Positions 1 through 9,273 of a stretch of DNA of 25,235 bases are shown piece by piece (positions within the stretch are counted from its first letter, which is position 1; each line of letters opens with the position of its first letter). The stretch lies in assembly GCA_001579985.1 (NCBI GenBank), contig LRSR01001037.1, forward strand, positions 1 to 25,235. The letters are read 5' to 3'. The notes beneath the pieces are model-generated. The model worked only from the letters and a program-made list of their open reading frames with translations. It was not told where the DNA came from and searched no databases. This DNA comes from Hypsibius dujardini (taxonomy: Eukaryota; Tardigrada; Eutardigrada; Parachela; Hypsibiidae). A program made the position numbers and the translations under genes.

Positions 1-97
1 ATATTATATATAATATAACAATAATATATGTAATATGTAATATATGCAAATATTTTTGTAAAACATTATATTCTGGAGAAGGTAAAAGATAGCAGAC

Positions 98-409
98 CTC
101 AACGGGAAGCAGGAGAGGCATAATGCCGAACCCGAGGTTGGCCAAGAAAATGGCACCGGCGCAAATCACCCGGATGATGAGTATTTCCCTTGCCTCCAGT
201 CTCGATGATGAAGTTCCTTCATTGGTGCCATAATACCTTTGGCTTGCCAATGTAGGATTTTTTTCTAACAATAAAGACCTGAAAAAGGCAAACTATAGCG
301 AAGGTCCGAATTTTGCAATGTACATGAATCAGTGCACGCTGTACCTTTCATCGGTAGGACCTCCTAAACGGCTGGTCGAAAGTCTGAAAGATCTCGATTG
401 CACAGACAT
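98..409 (-). CDS. N-terminal exons of an unidentified membrane protein, gene continues off the left edge
   Basis: Partial minus-strand gene model with two exons: 409-345 (ATG at 409-407) and 278-98, separated by a 66-bp intron with GTACAG donor and a TTTTTCAG acceptor. The phase matches across the junction (AG|G, Arg). The product starts MSVQSRSFRLSTS, a basic, Ser-rich leader. A polar stretch follows, then one strongly hydrophobic segment (about residues 52-80) with the core GAIFLANLGFGIMPLLLP. A hydrophobic helix ending in G-F-G-I-x-P-x-L-P resembles the first helix of major-facilitator-type transporters, and a ZIP transporter is another possibility. Neither is established from one helix. 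The 3' donor of exon 2 (GTCTGC at 97) is a guess. The remaining exons would lie left of base 1. Intron length matches the 64-89-bp introns of the neighbouring TMC gene. The start could also lie upstream, because the frame stays open for a short distance before this ATG. Confidence 0.45.
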
Positions 410-549
410 AATTAATGCAACAACGTTGTACTCCAAGCTAAGGGACACTACAAGTTGAGGGAGCTCATGCCGAGAACCCAGCGGAAATGTCTGTTTATTT
501 CACCGACAAACGTAGCATTGCAGGTCTTCGTAATGGGTCTTTTTTGAGT

Positions 550-562
550 GGGGGGGGGGGGG
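550..562 (+). repeat. Homopolymer G13 run
   Basis: Thirteen consecutive G on the plus strand following a T-rich stretch. It is a likely site of length polymorphism or sequencing error. It lies about 140 bp upstream of the first ATG of the left-edge minus-strand gene, where it would be a C run on the sense strand. Confidence 0.9.
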
Positions 563-1260
563 TGTAGACAGGAACGTGGCACTGGCTTGCGGCGAAAAAT
601 TGTTTACTCTCCAACTTGGTAATTTCCCCGTGTAATGATAACAGCATGAAGGTGCAATGCAGACATGGTGCGTGAGGTGCGCGCAAAGGCACAAACTCAG
701 CTTGCAAGAGTGTTTTTCAGGTCGTCGTCCGTATGACAAATCATTCTTAACGAGAATCTTCTCAAGTAAATGTAATCGCGTAAATGAACGCATCTCTCGA
801 CACACGCGTCTATTAATATGCCTATTTTGGCGTCGAAAAAAGCGCGAAAAGTGCAATTAGCCGCAGGGTGTTTTTTTTTCATGGGCCTGAAGTCGGTGGA
901 GAAAGTGACGAGAGATTGGTCAAGTGCCCGTAAACGATCATTGAGCAGTTAAAAAATATTTTTAAAATAATAAGAATTCCGGATGTGAATTGCAGTAGCT
1001 GATTCAGAAATGTAATAAGAATATATTTCCGATTGCGCTACGGCGTAGGTCCTCATTCCAGACTGACCGCGCAATTACGTCCGGTGCAGGCGAAGACGCT
1101 CGTGTAGCTGATGTAATGGGGCGCGAGTAAGTTGCCCATGAGGACCGACGGATGGATTTAGGTCCAGAATGGGTCTGACGCAGGAGAATGGACGAATAAT
1201 TCATTAATGGCTGAGGAATTTAACCGCAACTGAACTAGTTGATTGAAGGAGGGATAAACG

Positions 1261-1411
1261 GAAGAACCGACCGACCGACCGACTGACGGGAAGACGGACG
1301 GACGGACAGACCGAATGACGGAAGGGAAGACGAACAGGCAGACAGACAAACCGACGGACGGACGGATTGGTGGACGGACCAATAGACTGACCGACTGGCC
1401 GACGGACTGAG
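1261..1411. repeat. Degenerate (GACC/GACG/GACA)n tetranucleotide tract
   Basis: About 150 bp in which nearly every tetramer is GACC, GACG, GACA or GACT, interrupted by short non-conforming words. It is related in form to the CAGA arrays elsewhere in the window but has a different, C/G-richer register. The minus strand reads as a Ser/Val/Arg-rich low-complexity frame, which is a by-product of the repeat. Confidence 0.8.
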
Positions 1412-1605
1412 GCGGATATCTTACTTTCATCCATAGTCAAAGGCAGTCTTAGGGCTACTAAAATAGTCAATAGTTTCACTTTTAAAGAATATTTCCCTGA
1501 AAAGAGTGATTACAGAATGATGAATTCTGTATGCAACTACATCCCAAACTACCAACTTTAAGATATAAACGAAAGATATGGACGGGAAGTAACAAAAGAG
1601 TGATT

Positions 1606-1611
1606 TTTATT
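1606..1611 (-). terminator. Poly(A) signal AATAAA overlapping the TMC stop codon
   Basis: On the minus strand the TMC coding sequence ends GTT TAA and the hexamer AATAAA begins at the second base of that TAA, so stop and polyadenylation signal share bases. This implies a 3' UTR of only a few tens of bases. The CAP gene nested in TMC shows the same arrangement. Confidence 0.6.
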
Positions 1612-4600
1612 AAACTCTGGTTCTAGCTGAAAGAGCATCCGACGAAGAAGCCTGAGCATCTGGGACCACCGTATCGCGATGAGCTCGACGGCGACGAGCT
1701 GTCGACCTTGCTGCATGAGGCGCGGCCCCGTTTTGAGCTCGGTCCTCTGGATTGCCAGCGGTTGTGGCCTTTCGGCGTCTTCGTCGGCGTCGCCGGGGCT
1801 GATGCCGAACAATGCTCAAATACAACGCAATCTGATCCTTCCCTTCCTAGAAAGAAGAAAAATATGGAAAACAAAGTTCAGGGCAACTTAGAAAACGGGG
1901 AATGTCTTACTAATGCCAGATGATTTTGAAGGACCGGAGTGAGCTCGCCAAAGGCCTCGCTTTTGACATGGTAATAGTAAATGAAAACCCTAGGAGAAAA
2001 ACAGAGAAAGAACAAATTAGAAATCCGCGGGCAAATGTGCTTTGATTGTATGTTGTAGTTCTTACAGGAGTAGAAGCATGATAAATGCCAGCATGCCCGG
2101 CATAATAAGGGTGTCAAAGATCAAATAGAGGCCCTCCGAGTAGATGCTGAATCGTCTGACGGCGGCGACAACGACATCCGGTTGAGGACAGAAGGGTGGT
2201 CTTAGAGGACCACAATCATGAGACGGCATGTAACTTTAATGAAAACCCGGTTAGTTCTTCCAATTTGGAGGCGACTTATGCGCAAAGGATGCTCTTACAA
2301 AGTGAGGGAAAAAGCAACACACACGGTTGCGGCGAAGAAGGATGCCAGTAATGCGGCGGAATAGATGACGTTGGTTCCTTCGGAGCCGTTGCCCAACGGC
2401 GCGGATTTGTACAGCTTGGTGTAGCGAATGAGCAACTGTAAATCCCAAAACACCTTAAATAATCCATTTACAGACAGAGAGATAGAGAGATAGAGAGATA
2501 GAGAGACAGAGACAGGCAGGCTGACAGAGAGAGAGAGAGAGAGAGACAGGCAGGCAGACAGGCAGGCAGGCAGACAGACAGGCAGACAGGCAGACATACA
2601 GACAGACAGACAGGCAGACAGACAACTGGTAAGGGACAATCTCTGTTTCCTACATACTATTACTTTGCCAAATTGTACTTACGACTTCGCGCGCAACTGT
2701 GATGGCTGTTGACAGCAGCGTGAAGCCTGAGATGGCGGGACTATAGTATGTAGCCAACCAGGTGACAATTTGGAGGTAAATAATCCGCTGGGTCAGCCAG
2801 TCTGCGGGAAAAACTGGCTTCCACTTCGCCTTGCTCACGTACTGAACGAACACTAAAGCAACAATCAGAACAGTCCATCCCAGCTCGAAGATCAAATTCA
2901 TGATCTCCAGTTGGTAGAATCTCATTGAAAGGCCACTCTCCCAACAGGTGACAGTCTACAGAAAACGGCATCAATATCTATTTTGGGTCTTGCTCATTCT
3001 GCAAGAAAAACAAAACTTACTTGTGGCATCGAGCAATTTCGGTTCCCCAGTACAGCGATGGCTTCCTTCAGAGGCTGGCCTGTCTTTTCAAGCAGCCAGT
3101 AGAAATACAATATCCCAATGGTACCGAGGTTCAGTAAAACACCTCTATTTCAGAAAGAAACACTGCTCCAATACCGGTAGTTGTTTTGGGGCAAGTGACA
3201 AACTTGATATTACTTTAAAATACTCATAGCCAGTTGTGTTTGGTAACTCTTATATTTCTCCAGCTGTGTGATCCAGGAAAATGCCATTGGCATGATCATA
3301 TTGACTGCAGTGATAATGACTACTGGAGCTAGATTACGAGCCAAACCGATGCTTTCCTGAAAAAGCACAATATGTTTCTGAATGATTACAAAACAGATGT
3401 CACTGCTAGTCGTCTGTCTGTTCCAGTTTCTGTAAGAATGTATGCCTGTCTGCTTGCTGGTCAATCAGTTTTTCAGTTTTTCAGTCAGTCAGTCAGTCAG
3501 TCAATCAGTCAGTCAGTCAGCCATTCAATCAGTCAGTCTTTCTTTTTGCCTGACTGTCTTTATGTATGCCTATTTGTCTGTCTGTTTCTCTGTCTTTGTA
3601 TTTATGTATGTATGCTTATATGTCTGTTTGTCTTTTTATCTGCCTGTCTGCTGACTGTCTGTCTGTCTATTTGTCTGTCTGTCTGTCTGCCTGCCTGCCT
3701 GCCTGCCTGCTTGCCTGTCTGTTTGTCTGTCTGACTGACTTCTGACTGAATGACTGACTGCCGACCTGCCTGCCTGCCCGTCTGCTTGTCTTAAACATCA
3801 CCCGCAGTTTTATTTACCGATATATTTCCGCCCGTTTCAGCGAGGGTCGCGTTGTTCAGCAAATACCAGATGCCCGCTGCAATGCCGACCAGCAAACCCA
3901 AAACGCCGGCATTAATGATAAATCGCCGGACATAAAGGATCCGTCGGAAACCCTGTTGCCGTTTCACCGCCGCAAGCTGTTCGCGCAGGGTGGTCTTTAT
4001 GTTCACTTGATTGATCGCGATCGCTTCCTGCGACCGAGTCATATGTTCCCACAGGAAGAAGACCGCGTCGCAGTACTTTGACTTTGCCCCGGTCAGTGTG
4101 GTCGACACGAGGTTGCCGTAGGAGTTAGCCAGTCTAAAGAGAATAGTTTGAAAGAGCATTCTTGTGTGGTCAGCATTTTAATAATAATATACTAGTAGTA
4201 CTAATATATTTCAGAATCTTACGAGTATGTGATGACAATAAACTGGAACATGAAGAAGAATACCACAGCAAAGAGGTAGCCTAATGTCCGGTCAAAATTC
4301 CAGCCGCCAAATATTTCCTTATTGTCCGAGAGGTAAAATCCGTAATGCAGGAAGGAGTCTCTCATGAAACCCTGAAACAATAAATCTTCATTTTGTGGTA
4401 ATAAATTGTGATTTAAATCCTTTTCATCTTTATTGCGTTAATGATTATAATAAAATTCAAATTCAATTATTTATTGACTATAACTTGTCTTTCAAAAAAT
4501 TAATATGCTAAATCGACCTAACAATTATTTTAATATTTTGCCGCTATTACGGTAGACGAAAAAAATGTTAATTTGCTATTGCAATGAAAGATTAAGATTA

Positions 4601-4676
4601 ATATAAATTATTATTAGCGTCTTGATTAATTAGTACGCAAGGGTACGGCACTGTTGGTTCGAACGAGTGTTGGTGC

Positions 4677-4741
<65 letters not shown>

Positions 4742-7700
4742 GGTGTGTCTCCGTGCAAACTCACCCGATCCATTCGATCATTCGGACAGTGATTTCGCCG
4801 TGAGGTGAATTTGTTCTCGCCGTAGAATCGAGCAAGATCTTATGCTTAATCTTTTCCATTAAGAATTCGACGAGCAATGAACGAACAACTTGTTAACTAA
4901 CGTCTGGTAAGCGACATTACGGCAATCGTAGGTCGAACCGTTCCGTTTGCACACGTGCGGGGTTTCGTCGAGCCTAATAAATCATTTCATTTGCTCACTT
5001 TTTGCGCGTCTATTTAAAGAAATCAGATTTCTAATTCCGCAAACTCTTTTTCAGACACTGCACTCGCGGTGTGATTGAACAGTTTACTCTACCTCCGTAA
5101 CAATGGCTGCCATGAGGATCATAGCAGTGTTCGTAGTCGTTGGTAAGTCGGTTCTTTATATTTTTCCCACTCGAAAAATACACCTCAACTACTTTTTACA
5201 CCTAAAACTGATTTATTTTACAGTTAGCTTGTACTCAACATCAGCTGATTATTACGGAAACAGTGGCGCCAGCCAAAAGACCACATCCACCTATCAATCA
5301 GCAGGAGTCAGCTCAACCACGCCAGGTATTGTTCCTGAAATATATCTTTAAAATACTCTTAGTGCACGAAAAAGTAGTTTTTCGCTTTTTTACAGATTTT
5401 TCAGTAGATATTAAAACACTTTTAGCATAAGCTTACTTGACAAGTACGTTTGTTTGAGTTCCAGCACAGGGTGCAAAACATTTTGATGTATTGTTCTTTT
5501 TACTTAAATGTAAAATGTTGATAACGATTTGATTAACCAAGAAAAGTGTTTTTTTTTTAAATAAATAAATATTTATTCGTTTACTTACAAGGGATCAGTT
5601 ACCAGTGTCACACTCCGATCGAGACTAGGTCCCCTAACGTGGTTAATAAAAATATAACTTGCGGCGGAGAATTCTGTATCTATGAATACGTGAGTACTAA
5701 AAAATAGAGGCAAGGCGCTATGAGTACGTGATGCGAGAATAATCATCAGAATTGTGAAAGATACCCAAAATAATATATGTGATCAATCAATCAAGTGTGC
5801 CTGTGCAATGACGCGAAAGAAAAGTCCCTGAATTTTTCTTTATTGAAGGGGTGCCTTACTGACGCGAGTCATATTTTTTTAAATGGTGTTAGGGGACTAG
5901 TTTTCAGGGGAAAAAATATTGGTCTCGATCTGAATGTTACGCTGAAAATTGATCCCTTGTTAAACCAAAACTGACGCTAGGGTTGACGGAGGATGCGCCG
6001 GATGCGGTCGCCCAGGCGCCCGACAAAGGCGGTGACGATGAAAACGCCACGGAAGCCCCTCCCCCTGCCATCCCGAACGGTTGTTCACACATTTTGGACG
6101 CGACATGTGCGGCCAATCAGAAGGTCATTTTGGACTCCATCAACGCGGTACGTCGCGGGGTAAAGGCCGCAGACATGCTAGTGGTCAGCTGGAGTCCCGC
6201 TGCGGCGGTGCTGGCGCAGAAGGTCGCTGACAACTGCGGCGGTCCGGCTCACGACGCCAACACCGATCGACCGGGCTGCGGGCAAAACAGTGCGTCCGGA
6301 TCGGAGAATTCCTTCCCCAATGGCTGGCCGGATGTCTTCCAACTCTGGGATGGGGAAGTCGCTGATTTCGTGTATGGGGCGCCGGACGCGCAATGCACAT
6401 CCAAGGGCGTAATCGGACATTACGCTCAGGTATAATACACATGCATATACACCTTCCCCCCCCCCTCCTCAAGCGAATGATAATTTTTTAATTCATTTTT
6501 TTAAATTATTTTGTTGACCTGAAATTATCGCAGAAACGCGTGACCTTGGCACTGGGTAAAAATACGCACCCTGTGAGCTGAAATGTTATCAACAAAAATT
6601 GTTGAAATATATGCTGTAATTTGTTTGAAAGGATGTATGGGCTAGCTCCAATACCATTGGATGTGGATTTGCACTTTGTTCTGACGGCGTCCGCATGACC
6701 TGCAATTACTGTCCGCCGTAAGCAAAATAATTTTTCGTTAAATTTGACATCGTCGTTTTTTTTAAATTTCCGAATTTCGACTGAAGTTATGGCGCGTTTT
6801 TCAGGGGTAATTACAGGGGGAGAAAATGTACGCCATATCTGGAGGGCACGGACGAAAACGGCGGAATCTGCGGCAAATGTGGCGGAGAAGGCAGTGCGAC
6901 CTGCCCTGACGGCCTCTGCAGTAAGGCTAACAAATTATTGCAGGGCGTGGCCAAAAAATTATCACAGGGCGTGGCCACAAATCATTGCAGGGCGTAGCTA
7001 CAAATTATTGCAGGGCGTGACCAAAAAATTATCACAGGGCGTGGCCACAAATTATTGCAGGGCGTGGCTACAAATTATTGCAGGGCGTGGCCAAAAAATT
7101 ATCACAGGGCGTGGCCACAAATTATTGCAGGGCGTGGCTACAAATTATTGCGGGGCGTGCGCGTACGACACCTCAAAGGGAACTTTTGAAATTCAGAAAT
7201 CTCTTTTTCAGCGCAACTGCTCACGTCTTCTCGACTGACGCTCAGCGATCTGCAACTGAATGACACGCAACACGACCCGGCTCCCAATAAGGTGGCACCT
7301 CCACCGAAAAAGCATCGCAAGCGTGCGAAGCAATAAAACCGCGAGACTACTTTATCATCAATCAATCAATTCGATGGAAAAGATTTTAGTTTGACTCGAA
7401 AGATGTTTAACGGACGTGCTGCTCTAGAAGAAAAGATGCCTCTCATTATTCGCCCTTGATTTCAGTGCGGACAAGAGAGCAAGCTAATCATTTCTCAATA
7501 TAATGCTGCTGCGTGTTTTTATATTTATTTTCTATTCCTGCTTGCGAATTTTGAACTGACGAAATGACAAAAAATGTTCCTGTTACTGTGTGTTCTTTTC
7601 GTCGTGATCAGACGTTAACTGTTAATTTTGTTTACTAAACTTATTTCCGCGGTACCGATGCGCTGGTGGAGTACTACTAATTGTCCTTTGCATGTTCTGG

Positions 7701-9273
7701 TAGCTATTAATAAAAACTACCTTAATGCGACTGCTTATCTAGCTAAGTACGTGCCATGTAAATTTTTGTCTAATTCATTGATTCCATTGATTCCTCAAAT
7801 AATATTATACCAAAGACTAAAAATGTAAACAAAATAACAATTTTTACAACTACAGTTTTTTTAAATAATAACTAGAATGTATATTTCATAATCTTTTAAT
7901 TTTGTGGTTTAATTCGCATTATAGTTTTATTTGTAGTTATCGGTGTCTGAGTACACTACTCAAATAACGTACCCCCGTGGTGAGGATGTCTTGCGCCCTG
8001 TAGGAAACGTTTTCTCGCGGGAGCACCGCGGTTGCCTTGTCCGCGTTGCCGTCATGCCAGATGAGTGAGGGTATCATGCCGAAGAAGAAGGTCACCCCCA
8101 GGGTCAGCAAGTTAGTGGTCATGATCCACAGAACAAACCCAAAGTAGGAGAAGACATCCGCTCCGTAGTGGCTGTCGATCCATTTCAACGTCGATCGAAA
8201 GGGTTTGAAAAAGTGCAAGAAGTTCTCAAGAGCTCGATCGAAATCAGCCTTCAATCGGGAGGCTTGTTGCCGCGGTGCCAGGACGTTCAGTGTCGGGCCC
8301 AACTGCTCGCGGATTTTTAGCAGTTCTTTGCGTTTCTGGCTCAGCGGAACGATGCTGTCACGGAGACTGGAAGCTTGGATCGGAGCAACATCCGGTTTAG
8401 TCTCGACAGCCTCGACGAATTGGGAGACGGTTCTCCCCAGCGGCACTTCTATGGGATGCATTTGAATACCGTCGACGTCTTCCGCGTTGTCGGGATTGTA
8501 CTCTAAGGGTGCTACGAAGTCAGTTTGACCGGTGACTTCATCCACAATTGGGACTCGCTGGCGGCCTGCCTTGCGACGGACGGTCACTGAAATTAGAAGC
8601 CACATAATAAGATTCAACTTCAGAATGTGTGGCTGACTGCCCACTTGATTGTCTGTGTCTCTGCCTATCTGTCTGTCTGCCTGCCTTTTGTCTATCTGTC
8701 TTCTGTCTGCGTCTGCCTGTGTCTGTCTATTTGTTTGTTTGTCTGTCTCTTTCACTCTCTGTCTGTCTGTTTGCCTGTATGTCTGTCTGCTTACCTGTAT
8801 GTCTCTCTGTATGCCTGTCTTTCGAGAAGTCGACCTACTTGAATTATACATGACTTGCTGCAACGCCTGGTGGCCCTGGAACTTCTTCATCGCCTCAATA
8901 ATATTCGGCTCATGCAAGGCATCCACATCGTCCCATTCGAAACTGCTGTCTGACTCCGAGTCTGTATATGACTCGTCGGTGTAAGATCCGTCAGAGTCAT
9001 CCGTGTACGAGTCATCATCGGTCGTGGTCGACCGTTCGCTCTGCGACGGCATCCGGGTGTTGGAATTCATCCCGTAGTTCTCCGATTGCGAGGACAATCC
9101 ACTGTAAGTGACGGAGCTCTCGTGGTCATAATCGGCTGGCGGTTCTTTCGGTTGTCTTCTGGCTACAGATGACCAATGAAACAATTGATAAAACAAGCAT
9201 CGAAAACTTTGCGTAAAAAAACTTCCAAAATTAATTAATTATTGCAAAGTTACGGCACGTTTTCCTTACCCAT
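1610..9273 (-). CDS. Tmc: Transmembrane channel-like (TMC) protein, 12 exons, 855 aa model
   Basis: TMC proteins are multi-pass membrane proteins of the TMEM16/OSCA fold. Several form the pore of mechanotransduction channels. Minus-strand exons, all phase-consistent: 9273-9270 (ATG G only), 9162-8839, 8586-7973, 4371-4223, 4133-3818, 3356-3214, 3144-3021, 2955-2683, 2435-2299, 2233-2066, 1989-1911, 1846-1610. Landmarks: a Ser/Asp/Tyr-rich acidic N-terminus (exon 2), SHYGADVFSYFGFVLW at the first helix (exon 3), DSFLHYGFY (exon 4), the family signature CWES at about residues 562-565 (exon 8), DCGPLR (exon 10) and EGKDQ (exon 12, family EGxDK). It ends in an Arg-rich tail with eight consecutive Arg. 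Introns 2, 5 and 8 carry CTGT/CAGA arrays. Intron 3 (7972-4372) holds an entire plus-strand CAP gene. The family call is firm. The least certain point is the 4-nt first coding exon. Confidence 0.9.
2471..2624 (+). repeat. CAGA/GATA/GAGA-type microsatellite in TMC intron 8
   Basis: About 150 bp of CAGACAG, GATAGAGA and CAGGCAGG words on the plus strand. On the TMC sense strand it reads CTGT/CTCT, that is, a long pyrimidine-rich run ending 35 bp before the intron 8 acceptor (intron 2682-2436). It is the one transcribed array in the window with CTGT rather than CAGA on the sense strand. Confidence 0.9.
3411..3793 (+). repeat. CTGT/TCAG/CTGC compound microsatellite in TMC intron 5
   Basis: About 380 bp of mixed tetranucleotides: TCAG repeats at roughly 3475-3540, CTGT/TTTGT words to about 3680, then CTGC/CTGT words. 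It fills most of TMC intron 5 (3817-3357). On the sense strand it is CAGA/GCAG-rich. Open frames across it encode Ser/Val/Cys/Leu repeats and are not genes. Confidence 0.9.
4675..4741 (+). repeat. Pure (CTGT)n microsatellite, about 16 units
   Basis: An uninterrupted CTGT array of 67 bp inside TMC intron 3. It lies about 430 bp upstream of the ATG of the nested plus-strand CAP gene, and so upstream of its putative promoter. Its purity suggests a young or actively sliding array, in contrast to the decayed arrays in the receptor introns. Confidence 0.95.
5011..5017 (+). promoter_or_regulatory. Possible TATA-like element of the CAP gene
   Basis: TATTTAA at this position would place transcription start near 5040 and give a 5' UTR of about 60 nt before the ATG at 5103. 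The spacing is typical for a TATA promoter. There is no independent support, and the surrounding DNA is AT-rich. Confidence 0.3.
5103..7336 (+). CDS. CAP/SCP-domain secreted protein (antigen 5/venom allergen-like family), 6 exons, 305 aa
   Basis: CAP-superfamily proteins are usually secreted, and functions vary by member. Plus-strand exons, phase-consistent: 5103-5142, 5224-5325, 5981-6429, 6632-6717, 6805-6920, 7212-7336. Residues 1-17 (MAAMRIIAVFVVVVSLY) form a hydrophobic signal peptide. A Ser/Thr/Gly linker and an acidic/Ala/Pro stretch follow. The CAP domain spans about residues 75-235. It has SWSPAAAVLAQKVADNC, the family's GQN motif, a Trp-x6-Glu region near DGEVADF, the signature GHYAQDVW (usually GHYTQxVW) at the exon 3/4 junction, and the C-terminal CNYCPPGNYRG. 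A Cys/Gly-rich segment (CGKCGGEGSATC) and a basic tail KKHRKRAKQ end the protein. The family His, Glu and His positions appear retained. The gene lies entirely inside TMC intron 3 on the opposite strand. Exact function is not inferable. Confidence 0.88.
5588..5959. mobile_element. Non-autonomous inverted-repeat DNA transposon (MITE-like), copy A
   Basis: A 372-bp element in CAP intron 2. Ends are CAAGGGATCA... and ...TGATCCCTTG. Beyond the ends, the two arms remain complementary for well over 100 bp, allowing for an approximately 25-bp deletion in the left arm after GATCGAGAC. The flanks read TTA on both sides (5585-5587 and 5960-5962), consistent with a 3-bp target-site duplication. No transposase frame is present. 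The right end lies 21 bp before the exon 3 splice acceptor, so the element probably supplies that intron's branch-point region. It is homologous to copy B at 19718-20305. Confidence 0.7.
6931..7160 (+). repeat. 70-bp compound minisatellite in CAP intron 5
   Basis: The word CAAATTATTG recurs at exactly 6931, 7001, 7071 and 7141, giving a 70-bp period with just over three copies. Each 70-bp unit contains three related subunits of about 23 bp, of the form AAATTATTGCAGGGCGTGGC or AAATTATCACAGGGCGTGGC. Every subunit contains TTGCAGG or TCACAGG, which resembles a 3' splice acceptor. The array fills most of the intron between 6921 and 7211. Confidence 0.92.
7332..7337 (+). terminator. Poly(A) signal AATAAA overlapping the CAP stop codon
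   Basis: The CAP gene ends CAA TAA, and AATAAA spans the last two bases of the final codon, the stop and the next base. A very short 3' UTR is implied. The same compact arrangement is seen at the end of TMC. Confidence 0.6.
7338..7972. other. Remainder of TMC intron 3 downstream of the CAP gene
   Basis: AT-rich sequence between the CAP 3' end and the TMC exon 3 donor. I see no exon, RNA gene or repeat beyond short TCAA repeats near 7354. It includes the first part of TMC intron 3 in TMC transcription order. Confidence 0.5.
8634..8821 (+). repeat. Imperfect (CTGT)n array in TMC intron 2
   Basis: About 190 bp of CTGT/CTGC/TTGT words filling intron 2 (8838-8587). It reads CAGA on the TMC sense strand. 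The intron can be read straight through in one minus-strand frame, so exons 2 and 3 look fused unless the intron is removed. Splicing at the GTAGGT donor and TTTCAG acceptor restores the expected phase. Confidence 0.9.

Larger units (their letters stand above)
410..1609. other. Intergenic spacer between the left-edge gene and the TMC gene
   Basis: About 1.2 kb with no supportable gene. It lies downstream of TMC and upstream of the minus-strand gene that starts at 409, so it should hold that gene's promoter, though I recognise no clear core element. It contains a 13-base G run at 550-562, an AT-rich patch near 948-972 and a degenerate tetranucleotide tract at 1261-1411. The longest open frames in it are low-complexity or lack any family features. 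Confidence 0.6.

Noticed and set aside
266-460. Open, protein-like plus-strand frame ending at a TGA near 458
   Set aside because: It overlaps the minus-strand exon 1, intron and acceptor of the left-edge gene, which have matching splice phase; no family match, no start and no supporting splice sites on the plus strand.
3372-3734. Cys/Leu/Ser/Val-rich frames across CTGT and CAGA arrays (also at 2295-2639, 8627-8984, 9710-10054, 16724-17078)
   Set aside because: They are translations of tetranucleotide repeats; all three frames of such arrays stay open and the peptides are periodic.
6744-7238. 164-residue plus-strand frame through CAP exon 5 and the minisatellite
   Set aside because: It is in a different frame from the CAP domain; the spliced frame gives the conserved CNYCPPGNYRG and Cys-rich end, and the long frame arises because the repeat lacks stops in that register.
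7628-7828. 66-residue plus-strand frame downstream of CAP
   Set aside because: AT-rich intronic sequence without family features, signal peptide or splice partners.
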